64,000 bases of DNA. Origin: VXPW01 sp965116745. Its GTDB lineage: Bacteria; Pseudomonadota; Alphaproteobacteria; TMED109. Position 1 is the stretch's first letter. The number at the start of each line of letters is the position of its first letter. The notes beneath the pieces were generated by a model. That model was not told the origin of the DNA. It searched no databases and was given only the letters and a program-made list of their open reading frames with translations. Location of the stretch: positions 2,170,001-2,234,000 of the forward strand of contig OZ220701.1 of assembly GCA_965116745.1 (NCBI GenBank), written 5' to 3'. Below are positions 8,476-17,500 of this stretch, one piece after another. The position numbers were made by a program, and so were the translations under genes.

Positions 8476-9471
8476 TCAGCGTGCCTGCCACACGTGTCTG
8501 GATGTTCCCCGTGCCCTCGTCTTGGACGGCGATTCGCCGAACTGCAGCCTGTAGAGCTGTGCGAAGCGACTGTGATTCCAGAAGCCGTACTCAGCCGCGA
8601 CGTCGCCAATCGTCTGCTGGACCCGTCGCGGGGACTGCAACGCCCGACGTGCGGCGGCCAGCCGGACGGCGCGGAAATACCGAAGCGGCGTGGTGCCGGC
8701 ATGCCTCGCGAATGCCAGCTGAATGGATCTGACGCTGCGGGATGTGGCCTCACACAGGAGCGGGTAATCCAGTTCCGGCATCACGCTCGTCGACATGACG
8801 TTCCGGGCTTTCACGAAGGTCTGATAGTCGCCCTGCCTCTTTCCACCCGGCCTCAGGTCATGGATCGCGTCGTGCAGTGCGAATTCAGCCCCGATCGCGC
8901 CGGCGAACGATCGACCGACATTGCGTCCTGCAAGCTGGCTCCCTTGCTCTCGAATTGCACGCAGCAGGGACATCGCGCCGGCCCGGACCCGCGCCGCCAG
9001 TTCCGGTGCCCGGATCACCGTGATTCCGCCGGATGCAGGATCAAGCGGATAGACGGGCTCATCACCGACCGCAGCCCGGCCGAGCGCGGATTGATCGAGA
9101 CAAATGGCCAGGATCTGGCCGCCCGGCGGGCTGTTGAGGACCAGTTCGCGCCCGGGCTTGGTCACCAGCAGCCGTTCCGGGCAAAGTTCAGCGCCGTTGG
9201 CCTTGAAGGACGGCCCGTTTCCGATTACGAGGCCGAGGCTGATCAACCCCTCCGGACAACCGACCCGTTGCGCCAAGGCCTGGTTCGCGGTCTCCAGGTG
9301 GAGCGAAACCCCCTCGCCGAGGAACGCCGACACGAAGCGGCCGTGAAACGCGCCGGTCGACAACTGCACATACTCCTGATCATGCGCAGTGAGTTGCTCT
9401 GACTGAGCGTCGAAGTCGTCGAAGCGCCGGTCCGTACAGGCCGGAAGATGTTCGTTTAATTGGCATGCCAT
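8476..9471 (-). CDS. AraC-family transcriptional regulator
   Basis: A 331-residue DNA-binding regulator. The last ~100 residues form the double helix-turn-helix: SVRSIQLAFARHAGTTPLRY and the second motif TIGDVAAEYGFWNHSRFAQL, followed by YRLQFGESPS, the AraC signature. The N-terminal ~220 residues are a ligand or dimerisation domain of the AraC_binding_2 style; no catalytic motif is seen. ATG 9471 is the first good start, with no strong ribosome site. It is upstream of and co-directional with dctPQM and divergent from the alpha/beta hydrolase at 9601, so it could control either; the link is inferred from position. Confidence 0.88.
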   Translation of the reverse strand: MACQLNEHLPACTDRRFDDFDAQSEQLTAHDQEYVQLSTGAFHGRFVSAFLGEGVSLHLETANQALAQRVGCPEGLISLGLVIGNGPSFKANGAELCPERLLVTKPGRELVLNSPPGGQILAICLDQSALGRAAVGDEPVYPLDPASGGITVIRAPELAARVRAGAMSLLRAIREQGSQLAGRNVGRSFAGAIGAEFALHDAIHDLRPGGKRQGDYQTFVKARNVMSTSVMPELDYPLLCEATSRSVRSIQLAFARHAGTTPLRYFRAVRLAAARRALQSPRRVQQTIGDVAAEYGFWNHSRFAQLYRLQFGESPSKTRARGTSRHVWQAR

Positions 9472-9600
9472 CGTGGAATGCGAAGCAATGGCGTCTTTTT
9501 TCCTGGCACTGTGGACACCGGGGCCTGCGCAAACGACATAACCGTCCGAAACCCCGGACCGTAGTCTAGCCGTGTCGCTCTCTACGGTAAGGTGATCCAC

Positions 9601-10536
9601 ATGCTTCGACGCAACTTCTTGCGGGGGACTGCCGCGGCGGTCATCGGCGGTACCACCGTCCGTACGGCACCGGCCTGGGCCGAGACACCCCCGGAAACGA
9701 TGTTCGTGCTGGTGCACGGTTCGTGGCATGCAGGTTGGTGCTGGGGTCTGGTGAGCCCCACCCTGCATGCAGCTGGCTTCCCGACCGTGGCCGTAGACCT
9801 TCCTGGTCACGGCCTTGGTGCCGTCCTTCCGCAGTCGTACCTGCAACGACCCGTCGACCCGGCAGCATTTGCCAGCGAGCCATCGGGGCTGGCAGGTATC
9901 GGTATCGACGCCTACGCGGATGCCGTGGTCAAGGCGGCGCGCGACGCGCGGGCCATGGGCGCCAAGCGCGTCTTCGCGGTCGGACATTCCATGGGCGGGG
10001 TACCGGTCACATTCGCGGCCGCCAGAGCACCCGATCTCTTCACGGGCCTGATCTACGTCGCTGCCCTTGTGCCGACGCCCGGCAAGCCCGCTGGCGCCTA
10101 CCTCGCGCTGGAGGATCAGCACGCCAACAGCTTGGTCGGTCAGGCGATTCTCGCGGACCCGGCGGTCGTCGGTGCACTCCGCATCGACCCGCGGTCGACC
10201 GACGCGGCCTATCTAGCCGGTACCAAGGAAGCAGTCGCCGCGGACGTCGATGACGCACTCTGGTCGGCCGTGCTGAACATGCTGACACCCGATGCCCCCG
10301 TTTCGATCTACGGGGAAACCGCCACGTTCGATCCGGCCTTCGGCGGCCTCCGTCGCACCTATATCCGTGCCGCCGGCGACCGCACGGTGGTCCCGTCGAC
10401 TTGCGATGCCATCGTGGCGGACCTGAACGCCGCCTGGCCGGACAACCCAACTTCCCTCGTCGATATCGACGCGTCGCACGAAGCCATTCTTGCCCAACCG
10501 GACGCGCTGGCCCAGTTGCTGATGGCCGCCGCGTAG
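9601..10536 (+). CDS. Tat-exported alpha/beta hydrolase
   Basis: A 311-residue esterase-like hydrolase. The N-terminus MLRRNFLRGTAAAV has a twin-arginine motif with a hydrophobic stretch ending APAWA, so it is probably exported folded. The fold shows LVHGSWHAGWCW (oxyanion region), the nucleophile elbow VGHSMGG and the catalytic His in DASHEA. The HGSWHAGWCW motif is shared with plant hydroxynitrile lyase/salicylate esterase-like enzymes. ATG 9601 has AAGGTG six bases upstream. It is divergent from the AraC gene across 129 bp, suggesting shared control. Substrate unknown. Confidence 0.85.
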   Translation: MLRRNFLRGTAAAVIGGTTVRTAPAWAETPPETMFVLVHGSWHAGWCWGLVSPTLHAAGFPTVAVDLPGHGLGAVLPQSYLQRPVDPAAFASEPSGLAGIGIDAYADAVVKAARDARAMGAKRVFAVGHSMGGVPVTFAAARAPDLFTGLIYVAALVPTPGKPAGAYLALEDQHANSLVGQAILADPAVVGALRIDPRSTDAAYLAGTKEAVAADVDDALWSAVLNMLTPDAPVSIYGETATFDPAFGGLRRTYIRAAGDRTVVPSTCDAIVADLNAAWPDNPTSLVDIDASHEAILAQPDALAQLLMAAA

Positions 10537-10675
10537 CGTCCAAAGGACCGGCGCCGAAGCAGGACGGCCGACCTTGGGCAAACCACCGCTGTGGACCATT
10601 CAGGGCGTCACGCGAAGCCATGGCGCGCCCACCCTGATGCTGGCGCACATCAGCGGCAGTACAGCGATGGACCCG

Positions 10676-11071
10676 TCACGACGATGGAGGATGTGAGGGG
10701 CGCGTGACAATCCAGACGGCGACGAGACCCAGCAGTGCAGCCGTTGCGGCATAGGCCCACAGCGGCCACTCGCGTACCAGCACCAGCCATGCAAAGCCCG
10801 CGGAGATCGCGACCAGCGCCATCCCCTTTGCCCACGGCGGAATCACCCGATGGTCCTCCCAAGCTCCCATCAATGAGCCGAAACGCCGATGCTGGCGCAG
10901 CCATCGTCGCCACCGCGGCGAGCTGCGCCCAAAGGCCCACGCCGCCAGCAGCAGAAACGGCGTAGTTGGCAACAGAGGCAGCACCAGTCCGAGACAGCCC
11001 AACCCCACACACGTCCATCCGATCGCAAGGAACAGCCAACGACTGGACTTGCCGCCAGGTACGTTCGTCAT
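10676..11071 (-). CDS. DUF454 (YbaN-like) inner membrane protein
   Basis: A 131-residue protein of the DUF454 family, function undefined. The hallmark GCLGLVLPLLPTTPFLLLAAWAF sequence region lies at about residues 23-45 and is followed by SSPRWRRWL, an amphipathic basic segment. Two further hydrophobic helices are in the C-terminal half. The start is uncertain: ATG 11071 gives the usual short N-terminus; ATG 11104 is also in frame, and neither has a clear ribosome site. The gene stands alone, convergent with the hydrolase. Confidence 0.8.
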   Translation of the reverse strand: MTNVPGGKSSRWLFLAIGWTCVGLGCLGLVLPLLPTTPFLLLAAWAFGRSSPRWRRWLRQHRRFGSLMGAWEDHRVIPPWAKGMALVAISAGFAWLVLVREWPLWAYAATAALLGLVAVWIVTRPSHPPSS

Positions 11072-11445
11072 GGGAACGGTGCTCGCATGGAAGTCCCGCA
11101 GCATCGGCGGACCGGTCGGCCCGTCGCAGTCAGGTGGGACCGCGCCGCGAGGGATGGCGCGCAGTGATCCTTGCCCTGGCACGCCGTCGATGCGCCGACA
11201 AGGCTGCTCCCTGACGGCATGTCAGCCGCCGCGCGATCGGCAGAGGCCGACCCTTGCCACGCTTGCCCCCGGGTTTCATGGCGAACGCCGCCGAATGTAC
11301 CGCCCTGTTCGAGGTGGTCTGCCTACCGGACCCCGTGCCGCGAGATCACCACAAGACCGGTGGTCCGCGGTCGGGCAACCGGGCGGAGGCGCCATTGCTG
11401 GCGGCTCACGTCTCCTACGCCGGCCCCTGTGAGCCCACGTGTCGA
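11072..11445. other. Intergenic stretch, no gene seen
   Basis: About 370 bp between the DUF454 gene and the orphan TRAP binding protein. Several frames are open because of high GC, but none has a ribosome site or a recognisable domain. No clear terminator hairpin found. Confidence 0.5.
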
Positions 11446-12558
11446 CTATCGCAGGTAGCCGTACTCCGCCCAGGTGCGATAGCGCTCGTGAAAGGCGAAG
11501 TAGGCTTCCGCGACCCGCGCGAAATCCGCATCCTTCGCTGATTCCTCGGCCACGACTTCCTTCCAGCCCTCTCTCATCGCGTCCAGTATTTCGGGAGACC
11601 ATCGGTGAAACTGAACCCCGCGATCCGCCAGCTCGGCTAGCGCCTCCGATTGCGCCGCTTCTCCGATCGCCGCGCCGCGAACGAAATTGGCTTCACAAAC
11701 CATCTCTATCTGCGCCTGCTGCATCAGGGACAGCTCGTTCCAGCGATCGTTCGACACCAGCAGCTCAAACAGGCTCGTCTGCTGGTGCCACCCCGGGAAG
11801 TAGTAGTGCTTGGCCACTTGGTAGAAGCCTTGATTCAGATCGATAACGGGCATGGAGTACTCGGCAGCGTCGATAGCGCCGAGTTCGAGGGCAGGGAAGA
11901 TATCGCCGCCGGCGAGCAGCTGGGTGGATACCCCCAGCTTTTCCATTACCCGCGCGCCAAGCCCAAAGAAGCGCATCTTCAGGCCGCGAAGATCTTCAAT
12001 CGACTTTATCTCCTCACGGAACCAGCCTGACCCCTCCGGGGAATGCAAGCCGCAATGCATGGCGTGAATGTCGTGGGGCACGTAGAGGTCTCGATACGTT
12101 TTCTCGGCCCCATCTGCATACAGCCATCCCAAGTACTCGCCGATCCCGGGGCCGAAGGGGACCGCGGTGAAGAACTGCAGGGCAGGAATCTTGCCGGCCC
12201 ACAGTCCTGCGGATGCCCAAGCCGCGTCGATCGAGCCCTGCGACACCGCATCGAACATTTCGAGTGGAGGCACCAGCGCATTCGGCTCGAAAAACTGGAT
12301 CTTGACCGTCCCCCCGGTCACCCGGTCAACTTGCTCCACCAGATGGATGCCCAACTCTCCCTGAATTGGCCACTGGCTCCCAAAGGCGCTCGCCATCTTC
12401 CAGCGGATCGGGGCAACGTCTCCAGTGTCACCGGTGTCCGTGACCCCGGCGGTTTCCGCCCCGGGGGCAGCGGACTCCTCGGTGGTCCATTGAGATGCAA
12501 CGAAACCGCCTGCAGCACCCACCAGAAGCGCAAGTACGACTACGACAGTTCGGCCCAT
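11446..12558 (-). CDS. Orphan TRAP-type solute-binding protein (DctP family)
   Basis: A 370-residue periplasmic binding protein with a single N-terminal hydrophobic helix (residues 4-25) and then a low-complexity acidic linker of about 25 residues, so it may be membrane-anchored. Typical family segments are FFEPNALVPPLEMFDAVSQG, AWASAGLWAGKIPALQFF and LRGLKMRFFGLGARVMEKLG (with the conserved ligand Arg). The extended family with FDAVSQG-type motifs includes keto-acid-binding TakP-like proteins, a loose resemblance only. ATG 12558 has GGGGGAG at good spacing. No dctQ or dctM is adjacent; the two sets in the window each have their own dctP. Confidence 0.85.
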   Translation of the reverse strand: MGRTVVVVLALLVGAAGGFVASQWTTEESAAPGAETAGVTDTGDTGDVAPIRWKMASAFGSQWPIQGELGIHLVEQVDRVTGGTVKIQFFEPNALVPPLEMFDAVSQGSIDAAWASAGLWAGKIPALQFFTAVPFGPGIGEYLGWLYADGAEKTYRDLYVPHDIHAMHCGLHSPEGSGWFREEIKSIEDLRGLKMRFFGLGARVMEKLGVSTQLLAGGDIFPALELGAIDAAEYSMPVIDLNQGFYQVAKHYYFPGWHQQTSLFELLVSNDRWNELSLMQQAQIEMVCEANFVRGAAIGEAAQSEALAELADRGVQFHRWSPEILDAMREGWKEVVAEESAKDADFARVAEAYFAFHERYRTWAEYGYLR

Positions 12559-12954
12559 GACGTTCGCTCCCCCGTTCAGACCAGGAATCCACCCTAACAC
12601 GCCCGTTGCCGCCATCCTTGTCGCAAGCCGATCGCCGGGCGCCATCCAGGAAACGGCCCTCCCGCCAGATGACGGGCCGATCCCTTGAAGCCGGGCTCCG
12701 CTCGGAGCGGATCACGCGGAAGCGAACTATCGAGAGGCGAACCACGGCTGTCTCGGCCCGCACGCAAATGCCTGCACGGTGTCCGAGAGCCGCACGCGCC
12801 TGCAGCCATACACGCTGGACGGGGTGGCAAGGGGCCACCGAGCACCGCTCCACCGGCACCCCGGTGGCCTGCCCAGGCACCATCCATGCCGGTATTTTGT
12901 AGTCGGGGAGCGCCTGGATCGTGCGGCAGCCGTGCGACGGCGGCGCCTGGACGC
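12559..12954. other. Intergenic stretch, no gene seen
   Basis: About 400 bp between the orphan binding protein and the glnA terminator. Overlapping open frames on both strands are arginine-rich and lack ribosome sites. It must contain the promoter of the minus-strand binding-protein gene; no box is clear. Confidence 0.5.
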
Positions 12955-12990
12955 AAATCCGCCGCCGATCAAGCGATGACCGGCGGCGGA
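12955..12990 (-). terminator. Probable rho-independent terminator of glnB-glnA
   Basis: TCCGCCGCCG (12958-12967) pairs perfectly with CGGCGGCGGA (12981-12990), a 10-bp stem and 13-base loop. Read on the minus strand the stem is followed by TTT. It lies about 50 bp after the glnA stop, a sensible place for transcription to end. Confidence 0.55.
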
Positions 12991-13000
12991 GTGAGGGCGA

Positions 13001-13022
13001 GCGGCGGTTCCAGGTCCGCCGC
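13001..13022 (-). terminator. Second hairpin directly after glnA
   Basis: GCGGCGG (13001-13007) and CCGCCGC (13016-13022) form a 7-bp stem with an 8-base loop, 17 bp after the glnA stop and just before the stronger hairpin. It has no T-run; it may help termination or protect the mRNA 3' end. Confidence 0.35.
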
Positions 13023-13038
13023 CCGATGCAGGAAAGCG

Positions 13039-14451
13039 TCAGACCGAATAGTACATGTCGAATTCGGCGGGATGTGGCGAATAATCCAGTCGCTGGATCT
13101 CCTCACGCCTGAGCTCGATGTAGCCCTCGATGGCGTCCGTCGAGAACACGCCGCCTTCCGTCAGGAAGCTGTGGTCGCTTTCCAGGCAATCGACGGCCTC
13201 CTTCAAGCTCTCCGACAGGGTCGCGATCCCGCTCCGTTCTTCCGGAGCCAGGTCGTACAGGTTCTTGTCCAACGGATCGCCCGGATGGATTCGGTTGCGA
13301 ATCCCGTCGAGCCCGGCCATCAGCATTGCGGCGAATGCCAAGTACGGATTGGACGAGGGATCGGGGAAGCGAACCTCGACCCGCTTGCCGTTCGGCCCTG
13401 TGGTGAAGGGGATCCGGCAGCTTGCTGACCTGTTCCTGGCCGAATAGGCCAGGAGTGTCGGTGCCTCGAAGCCCGGCACCAACCGTTTGTAGCTGTTGGT
13501 CGTCGGATTCGTGAAGGCATTCAGCGTGCGCGCATGCTTGATGATGCCGCCAATGTAGTGCAGGCAAGTCTCGGACAGGCCGGCATACCCGTCGCCAGCA
13601 AACAACGGTGTGCCCCCTTTCCAGACGGACTGGTGCACGTGCATGCCTGACCCATTGTCGTCGACGATGGGTTTCGGCATGAAGGTCGCGGTCTTGCCGT
13701 AGGAATGCGCCACCATGTGTACGCAGTACTTGTAAATCTGGAGCGAGTCTGCCGCCTGCACCAGGGGGCTGAACTTCAAACCGAGCTCGTGCTGGGAAGG
13801 CGCCACCTCGTGGTGGTGCTTTTCCATCTCAAGGCCCATCTCCGCCATGGTCGTCACCATCTCGGAGCGGAGATCGGTAGCGGAATCCACCGGCGGGACC
13901 GGGAAGTACCCGCCCTTTGCGACCGGACGGTGGCCGACGTTTCCGCCCTCGAACTCCTCGCCGGAATTGTAGGGTCCTTCCTCCGAATCGATGCGGTAGA
14001 ACGTGTGATTCATCGTCACGTCCCAGCGCACGTCGTCGAACACGAAGAACTCGGCCTCAGGCCCGAAAAAGGCGGTGTCACCGATGCCCGACGACTTCAG
14101 GAAGGCCTCGGCGCGAACCGCAGTGGAGCGCGGGTCGCGCTCGTAGGCCTCGCCCGTCGTGGGTTCAAGGATGTTGCAGAAAAGGATCAGCGTCGGCTGC
14201 GCCGTGAACGGGTCAACAACGGCGGTGGACGCGTCCGGCATCATGCACATGTCGGACTGACTGATGTCCTTCCAACCCGCGATCGACGAGCCGTCGAACA
14301 TCACACCATCGGCAAACGTGTCCTCGGTGACGACGTTCGTGGTCTGGGATACGTGTTGCCATTTTCCCCGCGGGTCCGTGAAACGAAAGTCGACGAACTC
14401 GACGTTTTTTTCACGGATCAGTTCGAGAACGTTTTCGACATCAGAAGCCAT
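13039..14451 (-). CDS. glnA: Glutamine synthetase type I
   Basis: Cytoplasmic dodecameric enzyme making glutamine from glutamate, ammonia and ATP. 470 residues, the bacterial GSI-beta length. Seen: DGSSIAGW near residue 55, GPEAEFFVFD, NGSGMHVHQS (His for glutamate binding), NRSASCRIP and the adenylylation region KNLYDLAPEE, whose Tyr is the regulatory site near residue 397. ATG 14451 has GGAGGGA five bases upstream; an in-frame ATG at 14475 is less likely. It follows glnB by 67 bp on the same strand, the standard alphaproteobacterial glnB-glnA operon, expected to be controlled by PII and by NtrC, both encoded in this window. Confidence 0.97.
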   Translation of the reverse strand: MASDVENVLELIREKNVEFVDFRFTDPRGKWQHVSQTTNVVTEDTFADGVMFDGSSIAGWKDISQSDMCMMPDASTAVVDPFTAQPTLILFCNILEPTTGEAYERDPRSTAVRAEAFLKSSGIGDTAFFGPEAEFFVFDDVRWDVTMNHTFYRIDSEEGPYNSGEEFEGGNVGHRPVAKGGYFPVPPVDSATDLRSEMVTTMAEMGLEMEKHHHEVAPSQHELGLKFSPLVQAADSLQIYKYCVHMVAHSYGKTATFMPKPIVDDNGSGMHVHQSVWKGGTPLFAGDGYAGLSETCLHYIGGIIKHARTLNAFTNPTTNSYKRLVPGFEAPTLLAYSARNRSASCRIPFTTGPNGKRVEVRFPDPSSNPYLAFAAMLMAGLDGIRNRIHPGDPLDKNLYDLAPEERSGIATLSESLKEAVDCLESDHSFLTEGGVFSTDAIEGYIELRREEIQRLDYSPHPAEFDMYYSV

Positions 14452-14518
14452 GTGGTCCCTCCACGGCATGCTCACAAGTTGGATTGGGAGAACGAGCCGG
14501 GCACAGCCGGCAGCGTAG

Positions 14519-14863
14519 CTAGATTACAATGTCGCCTTCTTCGCCGGTCCGAATCCGGATCGCCTGCTCAACCGGCGTGACGAAGATCTTGCCGTCGCCG
14601 ATCCGTCCCGTATGGGCCGACTTCTGAATGGCCTCGATCGCCTTCTCGAGTACCTCGTCCCTGAGTACCACCTCGATCTTGATCTTGGGCAGGAAGTCGA
14701 CCACGTACTCGGCGCCGCGAAACAGTTCGGTGTGCCCTTTCTGGCGGCCGAATCCCTTGACCTCGGTGACGGTGATCCCCTGCAAGCCCACCTCGTGAAG
14801 CGCTTCCTTCACTTCGTCGAGCTTGAACGGCTTGATAACGGCTTCAATTTTCTTCACGGGCAT
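14519..14863 (-). CDS. glnB: Nitrogen regulatory protein PII
   Basis: Small trimeric sensor of 2-oxoglutarate, ATP/ADP and, by uridylylation, glutamine. It controls GlnE, GlnD and NtrB outputs. 114 residues. The start MPVKKIEAVIKPFKLDEVKE is canonical, the T-loop GAEYVVDFLPK keeps the uridylylation Tyr51, and TGRIGDGKIFV is the B-loop signature. Tyr46 of many PII proteins is Phe here. ATG 14863 has GGAGA very close upstream; upstream in-frame codons are not PII-like. First gene of glnB-glnA. Confidence 0.96.
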   Translation of the reverse strand: MPVKKIEAVIKPFKLDEVKEALHEVGLQGITVTEVKGFGRQKGHTELFRGAEYVVDFLPKIKIEVVLRDEVLEKAIEAIQKSAHTGRIGDGKIFVTPVEQAIRIRTGEEGDIVI

Positions 14864-14983
14864 TCTCCGGGATGGTTCCGACACCGCGACCGTCGGGTGA
14901 CTGTTAGACCTGATCAAGCAAACTGCGTACCAACGCCTTTGCAGCAGTGCTTTCCACGCCAACCCGGCCGCGCATCAGGGGGT

Positions 14984-15004
14984 CATGCCCAATTATTGGG
15001 CATG
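14984..15004. promoter_or_regulatory. Perfect 21-bp palindrome between glnB and livH
   Basis: CATGCCCAAT, a single central T, then ATTGGGCATG: ten matched bases on each side. It sits 120 bp upstream of glnB and 128 bp upstream of livH, which diverge. The AT-rich centre with GC-rich arms looks like a dimeric regulator operator rather than a terminator. It does not match the NtrC consensus (GCAC-N7-GTGC). Which protein binds is unknown. Confidence 0.6.
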
Positions 15005-15131
15005 TTTCCGCCTAGTTCATGGGCGGTCTGCCGGGGCGGCGTAACCTACCGAACGTCATCACCAATTGTTGCAGTCCCGACTCCTCCAAGCGATCATGGG
15101 CCATGGCGACGGTCGGGCTCATTTCTACGTT

Positions 15132-16049
15132 ATGGACTATTTCGCGCAACAGTTCATTAATGGCATCAGTCTTGGGGCAATCTACGGCCTGATCGCAATC
15201 GGCTACACGATGGTCTACGGGATCATCGGCATGATCAATTTCGCGCACGGCGAGATCTACATGATCGGGGCCTTCATCGCGCTCATGGTCATGGTCGCTT
15301 TCGGGATCGGCGAAGGCGGCCTGGTCATCATCGCTCTGCTGTCCGCGCTGCTCGTGTCCATGGCCCTGACATCGCTGTACGGGTGGGTACTGGAGCGCGT
15401 CGCCTACCGACCCCTCCGGGGGTCGCAGCGGTTGGCCGCACTGATCTCCGCAATCGGCATGTCCATTGCGCTTCAGAACTACGTGCAGCTTACGCAGGGC
15501 GCACGTGTCAAGACCCTCCCGCCGATCATCCAGGGCGGGTTCGAGTTCCAGTTTGGTGACACCGATTTCATTGTCCGCCTCAGCGCCCTCCAGATCTTGA
15601 TCGTCCTGGTGACAATTGCTCTCATGGCCGTGTTCGCGCTGCTGATCGCCCGGACGGCTCTCGGGCGCGCGCAGCGCGCCTGCCAGCAAGACCAGAGCAT
15701 GGCGGCGCTGCTGGGAGTCAACGTGGACCGGACGATCTCCCTGACGTTCGTGATGGGCGCCGCCCTGGCCTCGGTGGCGGGGCTGATGGTCACGCTCTAC
15801 TACGGCGTCATCGATTTCTTCGTCGGTTTCATCGCCGGGATCAAGGCCTTTACCGCAGCGGTGCTGGGCGGGATCGGCTCCATTCCCGGAGCCATGTTGG
15901 GTGGACTCCTGATCGGGTTTACGGAAGCGATGTGGTCAGGATATTTCAGTATTGAATACAAGGATGTGGCGACCTTCTCCATCCTGGTGATCGTGCTGAT
16001 CTTCCTGCCGACCGGTATCATGGGCACACCTGAAGTGGAAAAAGTGTGA
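15132..16049 (+). CDS. livH: Branched-chain amino acid ABC transporter permease LivH
   Basis: Inner-membrane permease of a HAAT-family ABC importer, 305 residues with about eight hydrophobic segments. Signatures are INGISLGAIYGLIAIGYTMV at the N-terminus, INFAHGEIYMIGAF and the EAA-like loop RACQQDQSMAALLGVNVDR. ATG 15132 gives the canonical N-terminus MDYFAQQF; the ribosome site is weak. First gene of the liv operon, overlapping livM by four bases (GTGA). Confidence 0.93.
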   Translation: MDYFAQQFINGISLGAIYGLIAIGYTMVYGIIGMINFAHGEIYMIGAFIALMVMVAFGIGEGGLVIIALLSALLVSMALTSLYGWVLERVAYRPLRGSQRLAALISAIGMSIALQNYVQLTQGARVKTLPPIIQGGFEFQFGDTDFIVRLSALQILIVLVTIALMAVFALLIARTALGRAQRACQQDQSMAALLGVNVDRTISLTFVMGAALASVAGLMVTLYYGVIDFFVGFIAGIKAFTAAVLGGIGSIPGAMLGGLLIGFTEAMWSGYFSIEYKDVATFSILVIVLIFLPTGIMGTPEVEKV

Positions 16050-17500
16050 GGCCGCCACTCGCCTCACCGCTTCTTCGCGACGCGGTGCTGGTTGCGGGAA
16101 TCGCCGGCGTCCTCGCCTTCCCGTTCGTCGGCCTGCTGCTGACCACGCAAGGAACTGCGCCAACCCTCAGCACGCGTTTTCCCGAGTTCGCCGGAGCAGT
16201 CGTGCTCATCTTTTTCGGGCGACTGGGCATCAGCGCCGCGCGCCGCGGCCACAGCCTCTTTCCGATCGTGCTCGGCGTTGCGATGGCGACCGTCGGCGCG
16301 TTCTCGCTCCTCTTCGAGACCGCCGGCATGGCGGCCGACAGCGCCGCCCCTTGGCATGCGTTCGTGCCCGGTACCTTCCTGGCCACCGTCGCCAGCGCCG
16401 GCGGCGTCGCCATCGCCGTCGTTGCGGGGCGCAACCACCTGCTCGGCGACAGCGAGCCGGTGGCGCGGAAACCGCTGCCGATGAAGCAACTGCTGCTGTG
16501 GACCGGGGTCGCGCTGGCCGGCGTTGCCATCGTCTTGCCGCTGCTGCCCGCAGTCGACCGGCGGTTGATCGACGTCGCCACGCTGGTCCTGACCTACGTG
16601 ATGCTCGGATGGGGTCTCAATATCGTCGTCGGACTGGCAGGCCTGCTGGACCTCGGCTACGTCGCGTTCTACGCGGTGGGCGCGTACTCGTACGCCCTGC
16701 TGTCGGTGACCTTCGGCTGGAGCTTCTGGGTCTGCCTGCCCCTGGCCGGCGCCCTGGCGGCCCTGTTCGGCATCCTGCTCGGATTCCCCGTGCTGCGGCT
16801 CCGTGGCGATTACCTGGCGATCGTCACGCTGGGCTTCGGAGAAATGATCCGGATCATCCTGCTCAACTGGTACGACTTCACCAATGGTCCGGACGGCATC
16901 TCCAACATCGGCCGACCGAGCTTCTTCGGTTTCCAGTTCGCATCGAAGCCCGCCGAAGGAACCGAATCGTTTCACACACTCTTCGGCATCGCCTATGACC
17001 CCGTGCATCGACTGATCTTCCTGTACTACCTGATTCTCGCGCTCGCCCTGCTGACCAACGCGTTCACCCTCCGCATCCGCCGACTGCCCGTCGGGCGGGC
17101 GTGGGAAGCGCTTCGAGAGGACGAGATCGCCTGCCGGTCGCTGGGCGTCAATCCCCGCAACACCAAGCTTTCCGCCTTTGCGATCGGCGCCATGTTCGCC
17201 GGGTTCGCCGGCTCGTTCTTCGCCACCCGTCAGGGGTTTGTCAGCCCGGAAAGCTTCACGTTCATCGAATCCGCCATCCTGGTTGCCATCGTCGTACTGG
17301 GCGGCATGGGGAGTCAGATCGGCGTCGCCGTCGCGGCCATCATCCTGGTAGGCCTGCCCGAGTATTTCCGGGAACTGCAGGAGTATCGAATGCTGGCGTT
17401 CGGGATGGGCATGGTGCTGATCATGTTGTGGCGCCCCGGCGGACTCCTCACGCACCGTGAACCCACGATCCGCACGCGTCCTCAGCCCGCCTCGGCATGA
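16046..17500 (+). CDS. livM: Branched-chain amino acid ABC transporter permease LivM
   Basis: Second permease of the importer, 484 residues. The conserved core begins near residue 178 (TYVMLGWGLNIVVGLAGLLD) and includes RLRGDYLAIVTLGFGEMIR and the coupling loop EDEIACRSLGVN. About 150 N-terminal residues contain extra hydrophobic helices, an extension often seen in longer LivM proteins. Starts at GTG 16046 within the livH stop; its own stop overlaps livG (ATGA). Confidence 0.93.
   Translation: MRPPLASPLLRDAVLVAGIAGVLAFPFVGLLLTTQGTAPTLSTRFPEFAGAVVLIFFGRLGISAARRGHSLFPIVLGVAMATVGAFSLLFETAGMAADSAAPWHAFVPGTFLATVASAGGVAIAVVAGRNHLLGDSEPVARKPLPMKQLLLWTGVALAGVAIVLPLLPAVDRRLIDVATLVLTYVMLGWGLNIVVGLAGLLDLGYVAFYAVGAYSYALLSVTFGWSFWVCLPLAGALAALFGILLGFPVLRLRGDYLAIVTLGFGEMIRIILLNWYDFTNGPDGISNIGRPSFFGFQFASKPAEGTESFHTLFGIAYDPVHRLIFLYYLILALALLTNAFTLRIRRLPVGRAWEALREDEIACRSLGVNPRNTKLSAFAIGAMFAGFAGSFFATRQGFVSPESFTFIESAILVAIVVLGGMGSQIGVAVAAIILVGLPEYFRELQEYRMLAFGMGMVLIMLWRPGGLLTHREPTIRTRPQPASA

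Noticed and set aside
7693..8554. Long plus-strand frames opposite dctP
   Set aside because: High-GC shadows of the real minus-strand gene, with no ribosome site or domain.
14930..14965. Possible sigma-54 promoter upstream of glnB (minus strand TTGGCGTGGAAAGC then CTGC)
   Set aside because: The GG and GC dinucleotides are not ten bases apart, so the required -24/-12 spacing is broken.
15012..17455. Long minus-strand frames opposite livH and livM
   Set aside because: Repetitive Asp/Gln/His-rich translations typical of antisense frames in membrane-protein genes.
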